Assembly: GCA_031549865.1 (NCBI GenBank)
Contig: JAVBPE010000016.1
Location: forward strand, 21,804-85,803
Source of the DNA: JAVBPE01 sp031549865
Lineage (GTDB): Bacteria; Bacillota_I; Bacilli_A; Acholeplasmatales; Anaeroplasmataceae
Length of the DNA: 64,000 nt
Direction: 5' to 3'
Shown here: positions 27,758-38,800 of the stretch, one piece after another
Layout: each line of letters begins with the position of its first letter
How positions within the stretch are numbered: the first letter of the stretch is position 1
The notes under the pieces: model-generated
Databases searched by the model: none
The model's input: only the letters and a program-made list of their open reading frames with translations
What the model was told of the DNA's origin: nothing
Made by a program: the position numbers and the translations under genes

Positions 27758-28668
27758 TAATTCGCCATTAATTTCACTAAAACTGCTTTTTGGGCATGTA
27801 ATCTATTTTCAGCTTCATCAAATATTTCAGCACTGTGTGCTTCAAAAACTTCTGAAGTGATTTCTTCCTCACGATGTGCAGGTAGGCAGTGCATTACTAT
27901 AGCATCGCTTTTCGCTACATCCATAACAGCTTTGTTGATTTGATATGGCTTAAAAATTTGTTTTCTTGCTTCAATTTCAGCTTCCATTCCCATTGAAGCC
28001 CAAACATCAGTAAATAAAACATCACTATCAATTGATGCATCAATTACATCATCAGTTATATATAATAAGCCTGGATAATTTTTATTTGCATAACTTATGA
28101 TATATTCATCTGGTTCATAACCTTTAGGACAGGCAATACTTATTTTCATACCTAACTTTATGCAGCCCATGATAATTGAGTTTGACATATTGTTTCCATC
28201 CCCAATATAAGTGCACTTTAAGTCTTTAAATGAACCTTTATATTCGCGAATAGTCATTAAGTCAGCTAATACTTGACAAGGGTGAGCATAATCAGTTAAA
28301 CCATTTATTATTGGAATTGAACCATATTGGGCTAAATCATCTACTTCTTGTTGCTTAAAAGTACGGATCATTATTCCATCTAAATATCTTGATAACACTC
28401 GCGCTGTATCCATTACTGGTTCGCCACGACCAATTTGCAAATCATTTGAACTTAAAAATAGCGCATTTCCACCTAGTTCGTACATCCCAACTTCAAATGA
28501 TACTCTAGTTCTAGTTGATGATTTTTGGAAAATCATTCCTAAAGTTTTGCCTTCAAGTAAATGATGCTTAATATTATGTTTCTTTTGATATTTTAATTGG
28601 TCAGCTAAATTAAGTATGTCCAATATTTCTTCTTTTGTTAAATCTTCTAATTTTAATAAATGTTTCAT
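27757..28668 (-). CDS. argF: Ornithine carbamoyltransferase
   Basis: The protein has 303 residues, normal for the family. It transfers a carbamoyl group from carbamoyl phosphate to ornithine, giving citrulline. Visible motifs are KSSTRTRVSFE (carbamoyl-phosphate site), HPCQVLADLMT, DVWASMG and the ornithine-site HCLPAHREEEI. It is the last gene of argGHCJBDF and overlaps argD by four bases (ATGA). Anabolic use is inferred from the operon; a catabolic ArgF-type OTC would sit with arcA or arcC. Confidence 0.95.
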   Translation of the reverse strand: MKHLLKLEDLTKEEILDILNLADQLKYQKKHNIKHHLLEGKTLGMIFQKSSTRTRVSFEVGMYELGGNALFLSSNDLQIGRGEPVMDTARVLSRYLDGIMIRTFKQQEVDDLAQYGSIPIINGLTDYAHPCQVLADLMTIREYKGSFKDLKCTYIGDGNNMSNSIIMGCIKLGMKISIACPKGYEPDEYIISYANKNYPGLLYITDDVIDASIDSDVLFTDVWASMGMEAEIEARKQIFKPYQINKAVMDVAKSDAIVMHCLPAHREEEITSEVFEAHSAEIFDEAENRLHAQKAVLVKLMAN

Positions 28669-29816
28669 CCTAAAATTACCTCCTTTAAGATATATAAACC
28701 TTCAATTAATTCATTATTTGAAATTGTAAGTGGTGGTAATAATCTTATTTTATTTCCAGCTGTTAAAACGATCAATCCATGATCTAGACATTGTTTTTGA
28801 ATTTCAGTATTTGTTTTACCTTCTATACTTACTCCAAGCATTAAACCACTACCAGATACTTTTACATTTTCCATTGTAAGCATTTGACGAATAATTTTTT
28901 CTTTTTCTAAAACATTTTTTAAGAATTCTTTATCAAGTCTTTCTATAACATTTAAAGCTGCTGCCGCACAAACTGGATTTCCACCAAATGTTGAGCCATG
29001 ATCAGAATAGTTAAATACATTTTCAGTTTTATCATTAAATAAGATTGCACCCATAGGAAGGCCACCAGCTAAACCTTTAGCAGTAGTGACGATATCTGGT
29101 AATATATTGTATTTCATATAGCTATATAAATAACCAGTACGACCATTACCAGTTTGAACTTCATCAATAATTAATAAAATGTCGCTATAATTACATATTT
29201 CGTATAATTCAATAATAAATTCTTCGCTTAAAGGATTAACTCCGCCTTCACCTTGAATAGTTTCAATCATTATAGCGCATGTTTTAGACGAAATTAATGA
29301 TTGAATTGATGAAATAGTTTTTTCAGCATATTTAAAACCATCTAAAAAAGGATTAAAGTGTTCATGAAACTTATCTTGGCCTGTTGCTGTAAGTGAAGCC
29401 ATAGTACGTCCATGAAAGCTTTCTTTTAAAGTAATTATTTCATATCTATTTGGACCATATTTATCCATCGAATATTTTCTAGCTGCTTTTATTGCACCTT
29501 CATTTGCTTCTGCTCCACTATTGGCAAAAAATACTTTTTTCATCCCAGATTTTTCGCATAATTCCTTAGCAAGTAATGCTTGGGGTTCTGTATAATAAAG
29601 GTTAGAAGTATGCATAAGCATATTAGCCTGAGTAGTTATCGCTTCAATTAAACCTTGATCTTGATGACCAAAGATATTTACGCCAATTCCACTAGTAAAA
29701 TCGATATATTTATTACCCTCAAAATCATATAATGTTGCATTTTTTCCATATTTAAACGCCACACTACGTTTATAAGTTGGGCATATATATTTAGTATCTA
29801 ATTCTTTAATATTCAT
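28665..29816 (-). CDS. argD: Acetylornithine aminotransferase
   Basis: The protein has 383 residues from the ATG at 29816, eight bases after AAGGAG. PLP-dependent class III aminotransferase: FANSGAEANEGAIKAARKY, ESFHGRTMA, IIDEVQTGNGRTGYL, the PLP lysine in TTAKGLAGGLPMGAI, and HGSTFGGNP. It converts N-acetylglutamate semialdehyde to N-acetylornithine. Fifth-to-sixth step gene of the arginine operon, overlapping argF. Confidence 0.95.
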   Translation of the reverse strand: MNIKELDTKYICPTYKRSVAFKYGKNATLYDFEGNKYIDFTSGIGVNIFGHQDQGLIEAITTQANMLMHTSNLYYTEPQALLAKELCEKSGMKKVFFANSGAEANEGAIKAARKYSMDKYGPNRYEIITLKESFHGRTMASLTATGQDKFHEHFNPFLDGFKYAEKTISSIQSLISSKTCAIMIETIQGEGGVNPLSEEFIIELYEICNYSDILLIIDEVQTGNGRTGYLYSYMKYNILPDIVTTAKGLAGGLPMGAILFNDKTENVFNYSDHGSTFGGNPVCAAAALNVIERLDKEFLKNVLEKEKIIRQMLTMENVKVSGSGLMLGVSIEGKTNTEIQKQCLDHGLIVLTAGNKIRLLPPLTISNNELIEGLYILKEVILG

Positions 29817-29836
29817 CAAAATCACTCCTTAAATTA

Positions 29837-30691
29837 TTATTTAAACATTGTTCCGATACCTTCATCGGTAAGTATTTCAATTAATAAGGCATGTGGTACA
29901 CGCCCATCAATTATAAAAACTTTATTTACTCCTAATCGTTTTGCTTCAATGCAACAATCAACCTTAGGAATCATTCCACCAGTTATAATTCCCTCTTTAA
30001 TCAATGATTTTATTTCACTAATGTTTACAGTCGATATTAATGATGAATCATCATCTTTATCTCTTAATAAACCTTTAATATCTGTCATTGAGATAAAGCT
30101 TAAAGCATTAAGTTCTCCTGCAATTTTAGCTGCGGCTGTATCAGCATTAATATTATAAGTATTTCCTAATTCATCATAGCCAATTGTTGAGATGACTGGA
30201 ATGTAACCTGCATCTAATGCACTATAAATTGGTTTTGGATCAATATTAATAACTTCTCCAACATAGCCTAATGTATCATTAATTCTTTTAGCTTTAATCA
30301 TATGACCATCTATACCAGATAATCCAATGGCATTTCCACCTTTTTTATTGATTAATTTAACTAAATCTTTATTTGTTTTACCAGCTAAAACCATTTGAAC
30401 GATATCTACAGTTTCAGAGTCAGTCACACGAAGTCCATTAATAAATTTAGATTCCTTACCAACACGAGTTAACATATCTGATATTTCTGGTCCCCCACCA
30501 TGAACTAATACTACTTTTATACCAATTGTTGAAAGTAACACTAAATCTTGCATAACACAATCTTTTAATTCTTCATTAATCATGGCGTTTCCACCATATT
30601 TAACAACAATAATTTTTCCACTATATTCTTGGATATATGGAAGAGCATGTATCAATATTTCAGCTCTTAAAGCATTCGTTAATTTTTCCAT
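29837..30691 (-). CDS. argB: Acetylglutamate kinase
   Basis: The protein has 284 residues. VVKYGGNAM (phosphate-binding Gly-rich loop), LVHGGGPEIS, FINGLRVTD, and INADTAAAKIAGELNA are typical of ArgB. It phosphorylates N-acetylglutamate. The N-terminal helix before IVVKYGG (about 20 residues) suggests the hexameric, arginine-inhibited type, but this is an inference. Its ATG shares one base with the argJ stop. Confidence 0.95.
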   Translation of the reverse strand: MEKLTNALRAEILIHALPYIQEYSGKIIVVKYGGNAMINEELKDCVMQDLVLLSTIGIKVVLVHGGGPEISDMLTRVGKESKFINGLRVTDSETVDIVQMVLAGKTNKDLVKLINKKGGNAIGLSGIDGHMIKAKRINDTLGYVGEVINIDPKPIYSALDAGYIPVISTIGYDELGNTYNINADTAAAKIAGELNALSFISMTDIKGLLRDKDDDSSLISTVNISEIKSLIKEGIITGGMIPKVDCCIEAKRLGVNKVFIIDGRVPHALLIEILTDEGIGTMFK

Positions 30692-31905
30692 TAGCTTCTA
30701 TAATCTCCATTTATTTTAACGTACTCATATGTTAAATCACACCCAAAAGCTGTTGCATTAAAGTTACCATCTTTTAAATCAATTAAAATTTCAATAACGT
30801 CTTCTCCTAAAATTACTTTTGCATGTTCTTCAGAAAAATCAATTCCTGCTCCATTTTGGCAAACATTAAGTACGCCTTTAGTGCTCTTGAATGATACATC
30901 TATTTTAGTTACATCTAAATTAGCTTTACTATAACCAAGTGCACATAATACACGTCCCCAGTTAGCATCACTTCCAAACATTGCCGCTTTAAATAAACTT
31001 GAACAAATAACTGATTTTGAAGCTAAAATTGCATCATTTTTAGTTTTTGCGTTTATAACATGGCATTCCAGTAGCTTTGTAGCCCCTTCACCATCTTTCG
31101 CAATAGCTTTAGATAAATATAAAGTAACGGCATTTAAAGCTTCTTTAAATGCATAATATGCATCATTTTTAGTTGTAATCTTTTCATTTAATGCTAAACC
31201 ATTTGCTAAAATACTTAACATATCATTAGTTGAAGTATCTCCATCAACAGAAATCATATTAAATGTATCAACTACATCTTCACTTAATAGTTCTTGAAGT
31301 AATGATGGTTCAATATTAACATCTGTTGTCACAAAAGCAAGCATAGTTGCCATATTTGGATGAATCATTCCACTACCTTTGGCAATTCCACCAATATGGC
31401 AGATTTTTCCATCTATTTCAAATTCAAAAGCAATTTCTTTTTTAACTAAATCAGTTGTCATAATTGCTTCACTTGCTTCATCACTTCCATCACTCTTTAA
31501 AGAGGCTACTAAAGCATCCATTCCTTTTTCAAATGGTTCAATATTCATTTGTTGACCGATAACTCCAGTTGAAGCTATTATTATATCATTTTTATTTATT
31601 TTTAAAGAATTTGCTAGTAATTCACAAGTCTTTAAAGCTATTTCAACGCCATTTGCATTACATGTATTAGCATTTCCACTATTACAAATAATTGCTTGGG
31701 CTATATTGTTTTCTAAATTGTTTTTTGTAACAGTTATTGGCGCTCCATAAACAAGGTTTGTTGTATAAACACTTGCAGCAGAGGCTAATACTTCACTATA
31801 GATTAAGGCTAAATCTTTTTTAGTCTTATTTTTACGGATTCCAGCATAGATTCCTGAAGCTTTAAATCCTTTTGGGGCACAAACGCCACCTTCAATTTTT
31901 TTCAT
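30691..31905 (-). CDS. argJ: Glutamate N-acetyltransferase / ornithine acetyltransferase
   Basis: The protein has 404 residues. It recycles the acetyl group from N-acetylornithine to glutamate; many homologues also use acetyl-CoA. The autocleavage site is visible in IAKGSGMIHPNMATMLAF (nucleophile Thr follows Ala), with ICNSGNANTCN upstream and AIAKDGEGATKL downstream. Because no argA or argE is present, the cyclic pathway must be used. RBS AGGAGG. Confidence 0.95.
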   Translation of the reverse strand: MKKIEGGVCAPKGFKASGIYAGIRKNKTKKDLALIYSEVLASAASVYTTNLVYGAPITVTKNNLENNIAQAIICNSGNANTCNANGVEIALKTCELLANSLKINKNDIIIASTGVIGQQMNIEPFEKGMDALVASLKSDGSDEASEAIMTTDLVKKEIAFEFEIDGKICHIGGIAKGSGMIHPNMATMLAFVTTDVNIEPSLLQELLSEDVVDTFNMISVDGDTSTNDMLSILANGLALNEKITTKNDAYYAFKEALNAVTLYLSKAIAKDGEGATKLLECHVINAKTKNDAILASKSVICSSLFKAAMFGSDANWGRVLCALGYSKANLDVTKIDVSFKSTKGVLNVCQNGAGIDFSEEHAKVILGEDVIEILIDLKDGNFNATAFGCDLTYEYVKINGDYRS

Positions 31906-31914
31906 AATAACCTC

Positions 31915-32862
31915 CTAAATGTTTAATCCCGTAGTTATAGGACACCCAAGTAAAATATTCATTGCTTCTATTGCACTTCCACTTGCACCTTTTCCCAGGT
32001 TGTCAAAGCAAGCATAAATATTTATATTATCATCATTACCTAAAACATAGATATCTAAATTATCTTTATCACTATAAGAATTAGAAGCAATAAAGCCTTC
32101 TAAAGCTTCTTCGCTACCTAATGGCATAATCTTTACTACGCCTTCTTTATTATTATAAAAATCACTTAGTTTTTGATGAATTTCTTCTTTTGTGAAATTT
32201 TCTTTTAAAAACTTCTTATGTAAACCAACTGTTACAATCATACCATTATAGTAATCACTTACAATTGGGTTAAATATTGGCTTTGTTAGAAGCCCACATA
32301 CACCAACCATTTCTTTTAAATGCTTATGATTTTGGGTTAAACCATAAATTCTTGGTGAATCAAGTAAAATACTTCTATCATTTTCATTATAACTTTTAAT
32401 CATCCCCTTACCACCACCACTATAACCAGTAAGAGATGTCGCAGTTAAAGGATAACTTGCATCAATGATTCCTAATTTAATAAGCGGATAGACAATCGAA
32501 ATAAATCCTGTCGCATGACATCCTGGATTTGAAATTCTTTTTGAATTCTTAATATTATAATAAAATTCATCCCCAAGTTCACTAAACCCATACGCAAAAT
32601 CGGGATTTGTACGGTTAGCCGTTGATGTATCAATAATTCTTACATTTGGATTAGTTACAAGAGTTAAGGCCTCAAGTGCTGCTTGGTCCGGTAAGCATAA
32701 GAATGTTATATCTGATTCATTTATCATTTTTGCGCGCATATTTATATCCTTACGCATATCATCCGATAGTAATAATAACTCAATATCACTTCTATTTGCT
32801 AAGCGTTCATATATTCTTAAGCCTGTTGTTCCTTCTTTTCCATCTATAAAAATCTTTGCCAT
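31915..32862 (-). CDS. argC: N-acetyl-gamma-glutamyl-phosphate reductase, short (type 2) form
   Basis: The protein has 315 residues, shorter than the common 345-residue type. It starts KIFIDGKEGTTGLRI (NADP-binding), has ISNPGCHATGFI with the catalytic Cys, and LTGYSGGGKGMI. It reduces N-acetylglutamyl phosphate to the semialdehyde. The short form is the TIGR type 2 class as I recall. It lies 3 bases after argH and 9 before argJ. Confidence 0.93.
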   Translation of the reverse strand: MAKIFIDGKEGTTGLRIYERLANRSDIELLLLSDDMRKDINMRAKMINESDITFLCLPDQAALEALTLVTNPNVRIIDTSTANRTNPDFAYGFSELGDEFYYNIKNSKRISNPGCHATGFISIVYPLIKLGIIDASYPLTATSLTGYSGGGKGMIKSYNENDRSILLDSPRIYGLTQNHKHLKEMVGVCGLLTKPIFNPIVSDYYNGMIVTVGLHKKFLKENFTKEEIHQKLSDFYNNKEGVVKIMPLGSEEALEGFIASNSYSDKDNLDIYVLGNDDNINIYACFDNLGKGASGSAIEAMNILLGCPITTGLNI

Positions 32863-32865
32863 CTT

Positions 32866-34236
32866 TTATAGCTCCTTTTTAAGTAATTCAATTTGTTCAT
32901 TAACACTTTCTATCGAAGATGCTCCTTTGGAATTCCTTCTAAAAGTCGCATTTTCTAAGTTTATTGCATCAAAGATTAATTCATCAAATAAATTCGAAAA
33001 TTCTAAATATTCTTCTAATTTCAAATCCTCAAGCACAGTTTCTTTATCAATGCAGTAAGCAACTAATGTTCCTGATATTTTATAAGCATCTCTAAAAGGC
33101 ATTCCTTTTTTAACTAAATAATCAGCAACGTCTGTTGCATTTATAAAGCCCTTTGCAGCAGATGTTCTCATATTCTTTTTATTCACCTTAATAGTATCAA
33201 GCATACTACTAAATACACTTAAACATTGTTTGACAGTATCAATTGCATCAAAAGTAGCTTCTTTATCTTCTTGCATATCTTTATTATAAGCTAATGGTAG
33301 ACCTTTTAAAATCGTATATAAAGCCATTAAATCACCATATACACGCCCTGTTTTACCACGAACAAGTTCTGCAATATCCGGATTTTTCTTTTGAGGCATT
33401 ATTGATGAACCAGTCGAATAAGCATCATCTAGTTCAATATATTTAAATTCTGAGGAACACCATAAAATAATTTCTTCACTAAAACGTGATAAATGCATCA
33501 TAATTGTAGCGATATTGCTTACTAAATCTAGACAAAAATCACGATCTGATACTCCATCTAAGCTATTTTCTGTAATCCCATCAAAGCTTAATAATTTAGC
33601 TGTATAATTTCTATCAATATTGTAAGTTGTCCCCGCTAAAGCACAGCTACCTAAAGGCATTTTATTGATATGCTTATAAGTTTCATTTAATCTTACTAAA
33701 TCTCTTTTTAGCATAAATCCATAAGCAAGTAAGTGATTAGCAAATGTTATTGGTTGTGCTCTTTGCAAGTGCGTATAACCACTCATAATTGTATCTTTAT
33801 TATTAGATGCTAAATTAATTATAACTTCGATTAAATTTTTAACTAACGTTATAATTTCATTTGTTTCTTCTTTTAAATACATTCTAATATCCAAGGCAAC
33901 TTGATCATTTCTACTCCTAGATGTATGAAGCTTTTTGCCAACTTCACCAATCCGAGCAGTTAATTCAGCTTCAATAAACATATGTATATCTTCGGCTTCA
34001 TAATCAAATTCTAAAATACCATTTTTTATATCTTCTAAAATGACAAGTAATGCTTCAATAATTGTCTTAGAATCATCTTTATCAATAATGTTTTGTTTAC
34101 CTAGCATAGTAGCATGGGCAATAGATCCTAAAATATCTTGTTCAAACATTCTACAGTCAAATGATATTGATGAATTAAAATCATTAACTTCTTTATTTAA
34201 TTCTTTTTTAAATCTTCCTGCCCACATCTTTGCCAT
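32866..34236 (-). CDS. argH: Argininosuccinate lyase
   Basis: The protein has 456 residues. MWAGRFKKELNKEVNDFNSS at the N-terminus, HTSRSRNDQVALD, HLQRAQPITFAHL-like TFANHLLAY, and the flexible signature loop GSSIMPQKKNPD. It cleaves argininosuccinate to arginine and fumarate. It starts one base after argG. Confidence 0.95.
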   Translation of the reverse strand: MAKMWAGRFKKELNKEVNDFNSSISFDCRMFEQDILGSIAHATMLGKQNIIDKDDSKTIIEALLVILEDIKNGILEFDYEAEDIHMFIEAELTARIGEVGKKLHTSRSRNDQVALDIRMYLKEETNEIITLVKNLIEVIINLASNNKDTIMSGYTHLQRAQPITFANHLLAYGFMLKRDLVRLNETYKHINKMPLGSCALAGTTYNIDRNYTAKLLSFDGITENSLDGVSDRDFCLDLVSNIATIMMHLSRFSEEIILWCSSEFKYIELDDAYSTGSSIMPQKKNPDIAELVRGKTGRVYGDLMALYTILKGLPLAYNKDMQEDKEATFDAIDTVKQCLSVFSSMLDTIKVNKKNMRTSAAKGFINATDVADYLVKKGMPFRDAYKISGTLVAYCIDKETVLEDLKLEEYLEFSNLFDELIFDAINLENATFRRNSKGASSIESVNEQIELLKKEL

Positions 34237-34237
34237 A

Positions 34238-35452
34238 TTAGTTACCTTTTTTATCTAATAATGCTTTTACAGTAACTGGTAATCCAAACAAGTTAATGAA
34301 CCCTTCAGCATCATTTTGGTTGTAAACATTATCCTCATCAAATGTAGCCATTGCTTCATTATATAATGAATAAGGACTTGTAATTGATGCTGGTGTAATG
34401 TTACCTTTATATAATTTTAATTTAACAGATCCAGTCATAGTTTCTTGAGTTTTATCAACAAATGCACTCAAGCTTTCGCGTAATGGTGTAAACCATAATC
34501 CGTTATATACAAGTTCAGAGAACTTTTGAGCTACTCCAAATTTGAAATGTTGAGTTTCCTTATCTAAGCAAATTGATTCTAAATATTCATGTGCCGCGTA
34601 TAAAATAGATCCTCCTGGAGTTTCATAAACGCCACGACTCTTCATACCTACTAAACGATTTTCAACTAAATCAATAATTCCGATTCCATTTGCTCCACCA
34701 ATTTTATTTAGTTCTAATAATAAATCAACAGCACTGTATTTAACACCATCAAGTGTTGTTGGAATACCTTTTTCAAATCCAACTGTTACATATGTGGCTT
34801 TATCTGGTGCAGCCTCAGGAGATACACCCATTTCTAAAATCTTATCATAGTTAGGTTCATTAGATGGACTTTCTAAATCTAGTCCTTCATGTGATAAATG
34901 CCAAATGTTCTTATCTTTTGAATAATTTGTTTCTCTTGAAATTTTTAAAGGAATATTATGAGCCTCAGCATAATCTATTTCTTCATCACGGCTCTTAATA
35001 TCCCATATACGCCATGGAGCGATGATTGTCATATTTGGAGCAAAAGCCTTGATCGCAAGTTCAAAACGAACTTGGTCATTTCCTTTACCAGTACAACCAT
35101 GACAAATTGCATCTGCACCTTCAGCTAAAGCAATTTCAACAATACGCTTTGCGATAATAGGACGCGCAAATGATGTACCTAATAAATATTTATTTTCATA
35201 TTTTGCCCCAGCTTTTAAAGTTGGGAAAATGTAATCTTCAACAAATTCTTGTGTTAAATCTTCAATGTATAGTTTAGAAGCCCCAGTTTTAATTGCTTTT
35301 TCTTCCAACCCTTCAAGTTCATCAGCTTGACCAACATTACCACTTACAGCGATAACTTCGCAATTATAATTTTCTTTTAACCAAGGGATGATAATAGATG
35401 TATCTAATCCTCCTGAATACGCTAATACTACTTTTTTAATTTCTTTTTTCAT
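34238..35452 (-). CDS. argG: Argininosuccinate synthase
   Basis: The protein has 404 residues from the ATG at 35452, six bases after AGGAGG. ATP-pyrophosphatase P-loop VLAYSGGLDTSIII, YLLGTSFARPIIAK, CHGCTGKGNDQVRFE and YSKDKNIWHLSHEG are diagnostic. It joins citrulline and aspartate. First gene of the arginine operon, directly behind the T-box terminator. Confidence 0.96.
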   Translation of the reverse strand: MKKEIKKVVLAYSGGLDTSIIIPWLKENYNCEVIAVSGNVGQADELEGLEEKAIKTGASKLYIEDLTQEFVEDYIFPTLKAGAKYENKYLLGTSFARPIIAKRIVEIALAEGADAICHGCTGKGNDQVRFELAIKAFAPNMTIIAPWRIWDIKSRDEEIDYAEAHNIPLKISRETNYSKDKNIWHLSHEGLDLESPSNEPNYDKILEMGVSPEAAPDKATYVTVGFEKGIPTTLDGVKYSAVDLLLELNKIGGANGIGIIDLVENRLVGMKSRGVYETPGGSILYAAHEYLESICLDKETQHFKFGVAQKFSELVYNGLWFTPLRESLSAFVDKTQETMTGSVKLKLYKGNITPASITSPYSLYNEAMATFDEDNVYNQNDAEGFINLFGLPVTVKALLDKKGN

Positions 35453-35470
35453 TGTTTTCCTCCTAGAATA

Positions 35471-35700
35471 TAAAAAAATCTCTTTCAATTACTTGAAAGA
35501 GACGAATAAATCGCGGTACCACTCTAATTGCTATCATTTAAGATAACCACCTTAAAATCTTAACGCGATTAACGTTTGCTTTTTTAGGGCAAAATCTCCC
35601 AAGTACGTTTCACTTATTATTTGTTACTAGACTCACACCAACTCTAGCTCGCTTAAACTCTAAATAAATTACTCTCTTGTTCACAGATATATAAAATTAG
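35471..35700 (-). promoter_or_regulatory. T-box riboswitch, arginine-specific, controlling the arg operon
   Basis: Minus-strand leader. The invariant T-box TGGTACCGCG is at 35512-35521, followed by the terminator hairpin TCTCTTTCAA/TTGAAAGAGA and seven T residues (35471-35503). Stem I is recognisable: basal CAAG/CTTG, AGAGAGTA, AGCGAGC, GGTGTGAG, and a specifier loop reading GTGAAACGTA just before CTTG. The specifier codon is therefore CGT, arginine. Uncharged tRNA-Arg would stabilise the antiterminator and turn on argGHCJBDF. Confidence 0.92.
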
Positions 35701-35704
35701 TATT

Positions 35705-35732
35705 ATTTTACCATCTTTTACACATTTGTCAA
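35705..35732 (-). promoter_or_regulatory. Promoter of the arginine operon
   Basis: Minus-strand TTGACA (35727-35732) and TAAAAT (35705-35710) with a 16-base spacer, just upstream of the T-box leader. Confidence 0.7.
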
Positions 35733-35812
35733 CTACTTTTATTTAGTTAATTTTATTTTACATTATTAGATGAATTATGTCTATAAAATATCTAGAAAAT
35801 CATTCTTTAAAT

Positions 35813-35847
35813 AAAAAAAGACTATTTGTTTTCACAAATAATCTTTT
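35813..35847 (-). terminator. Terminator after the giant PL9 gene
   Basis: Hairpin with arms AAAGACTATTTGT/ACAAATAATCTTT (one mismatch) and a run of seven T on the minus strand, 12 bases after the stop. Confidence 0.75.
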
Positions 35848-35859
35848 AAATTTAAGTAA

Positions 35860-38800
35860 TTATCTTAAAGAAATAACTCCACTTTCTAGTTTCCAAATAT
35901 TTTCCATATCAAATTGGCAAACATTTATCCAGAATGATTCATCAGCTAATTTCCATAAATCAGTTAAATTCATTGAAGCAGTATCTTTACCCATTCCATA
36001 TGAACCAACAGAAATTGTATTATTGTGTATAACCATTAAATCATCTTGAGAGCGTCCAGTTAAAGCTCTATTTTCAGTTTGTTCTGTAATTAGAGTAGTT
36101 TGAGCTAAAACGTTAGTTAAAACGAAATTACCAGCACTCTTATCTGATCCACCTAGGATACCTCCACCATACTTTTGAGCATTAATACTTCCTCTAAAGT
36201 AAGCATTGATAACTTGAACGTTATTATCCGCTTCGTTTTTATAACGACCTATTAAACCACCAAGATATTGACCACTAACTGAAGCAATACCACTATTAAT
36301 ATCAGCTTTAACTAAAATGTCTGTTACAACAAATGAATAGTATTTGTCTACGTCTCCAAGTAAGCATCCAACTAAGGCACCTGCATAACGAGATGTACAA
36401 GTAACTTCGCAATCTACTACTGAGATTCTATCCATAGTATTCGTACCAGCATTTACTGTACCTACTACTGTGGCAATAGATTCTGAACCAACTGATTTAC
36501 AATTTGTAAATTTACAATTATAAATAGAAGCACCGTTCATATATCCAGCTAATATAGCAACACCACGAGTTTGTGATGCACATGTTTGTTCAACATAGCA
36601 ATTATCAAAGTTTAAGTTTCTAATTTGTGCATTACCAGCAATTGCTCTAAATATACCAATTGTTTGACCTAAAGATTGAATATTTTCTTTAATATATAAT
36701 CCGCTTATTGTGTATCCATTACCTTCTAATAAACCTTTAAATTGGTAAGATAAATTAGTTGTTAATGTCCAGTTATAATTAGTTAAATCAATGTCATTAA
36801 CTAAACCATAAGCTAAAGCTGTTGCATCTTGTACAGTTGCCATAGTATGTAATTCTTCAGCAGTTGAAATTGCTCTCATTTGTTCAATTCCAGTTTTTCT
36901 ACCAGTTGAATAATCACCATATTCATTACCATTATCAACTAATACATATAAATCTATTTTATTTCCTGGAGATGTTAAATCAAGTTTAGCATTGAAGCTA
37001 TAATCATCTAAAACAATTTTCTTAGCTCCAACTATAGTTACTGAACCATAATTAGCCATTGCTTTAATTTGAGCAGCAGTTGGTCTAGCTGATCCAGAAG
37101 GTACAGCAATAACGTAAACATCACCAACGCAATAAGAAACATCACCGCTTACATTTACTGAATCATTTAAAATATAATCTCCTGTAAAGTTTTCTACTGT
37201 TAATGGTTCATTAGTTCCAATAACTTTTAATGAATAATTAAATTCATATTTAATATCGAATCCAACTAATTCTACTAACACGCTAACAGTATATGTACCA
37301 GCTGTAGCTGTATTAAAACTTTCAATAACGTTTGAACCCATCTTATAAGTAAATGTTATATTATATTGAGAGTCATTTAATACTTTCTTTGTTTTAGAAT
37401 TTCCATCTTTTACTGATAATGTTGGTTCAACATATTGTTCACCTTGAAGAATAAAATCAGTCTTTTTATAACCAATTACTTCACCAATTGCAGGAGTGTA
37501 ATTTTGTAATTTTATAGTAAATGGTACTTCACGATATTCTCCATTTACAGTGAAACTTGCAGTTAAAGTAACCACTTCATCTACTATTAATTGTTCGCGA
37601 CTAACTATTGCAGTTGCAGCATAATATTCCTCTGATACAAATGTTTCACTTATTTCAACATATTCAGAATCTGATTCCCAATAGATCTTAGTTCCATTAA
37701 TATTAGCTTGTAAGACAATATCAAGATAAATTGCATCAACATTTCCAGCCATTGTTAAAGCATCCATAATATCAGCAATTTTATCATCAGTTTCAGTCAT
37801 GCCTTCAGTATATTGAGTTTTTACAATATGATTATATTCATCAGCTGATGATTTTGATAAGTTTGCACCTACTTGATTACCTTCACAATATGTTAATAAA
37901 CTTGGATTTGTAACTTTTAAGAAATCGCCAAGGTTAATAGAACCATCAGAGTTTCTTAATAAACTATGTAAATTTGCAGTTTTATCTGGCATTGTAACAC
38001 TAGCAAAATCACTATCTTGAATATCGTCAGCAACTTCACCTACAGCATATGGTTTTGTACTTTCACCATGGATAAAATCACCAATTGCATATGTTTTCAT
38101 AACACTATTAAATGTTAGACGCATTATTGAATATCCAATAGAACCACAGAAATCATCACCATTTAAAGTACTAAATCCACCAGGTTGAGTACCAGCATTT
38201 GAGTATGATAATAATCCATAATATGCATTATTTGCAACTGATGCTGTTCTTGCTAGGTTAAAGTTATCTTTTCCACCAGTTCCTGTTCCGCTTCCAGATG
38301 TACCATTATTAAATGAAGTACAATTCTTAACGAAAATAGTACCCGGATTTGAGTTATCAGTAAATCCATGTAATCTATTATTGAAAGCTACACAGTTTTC
38401 AACATAAACATTACCTTTAATACCAGAACCACCAAGTTTGAATCCGTTTCCGTCTCCTTCGGCAGTAGAGGCATCATCAATTAAAACACCATTATTAAAT
38501 GCAACGCAGTTAATAATTGTTACTGTTCCGATTGGACCTGTATCACTCTTTGCATATAAATCCCATCCGTCATCTGAGTTATTATAAGCAATACAACTAT
38601 CAAATACGTTTCCATGACCAACAGTTAATTTAGCAGCGAATCCATCAGCATTTTCACCTGTAGCATCACAGTTATTAAATGATGTACATCCAATAATTAA
38701 GTTATTAGATGGCCAAGTATCAATTGTTGCTTGTAATGTTGAATTCCAACGAGCAATTTGGATACCTGTATCTCTACATTCAGTAGTTACAACATTTTGA

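Noticed and set aside
35453..35760. tRNA-like folded sequence before argG
   Set aside because: The fold is the T-box leader; no acceptor stem or TTC loop of a tRNA is present.
35777..36049. 90-codon plus-strand frame
   Set aside because: It lies mostly antisense to the 3' end of the PL9 lipoprotein gene and over its terminator, with no ribosome site.
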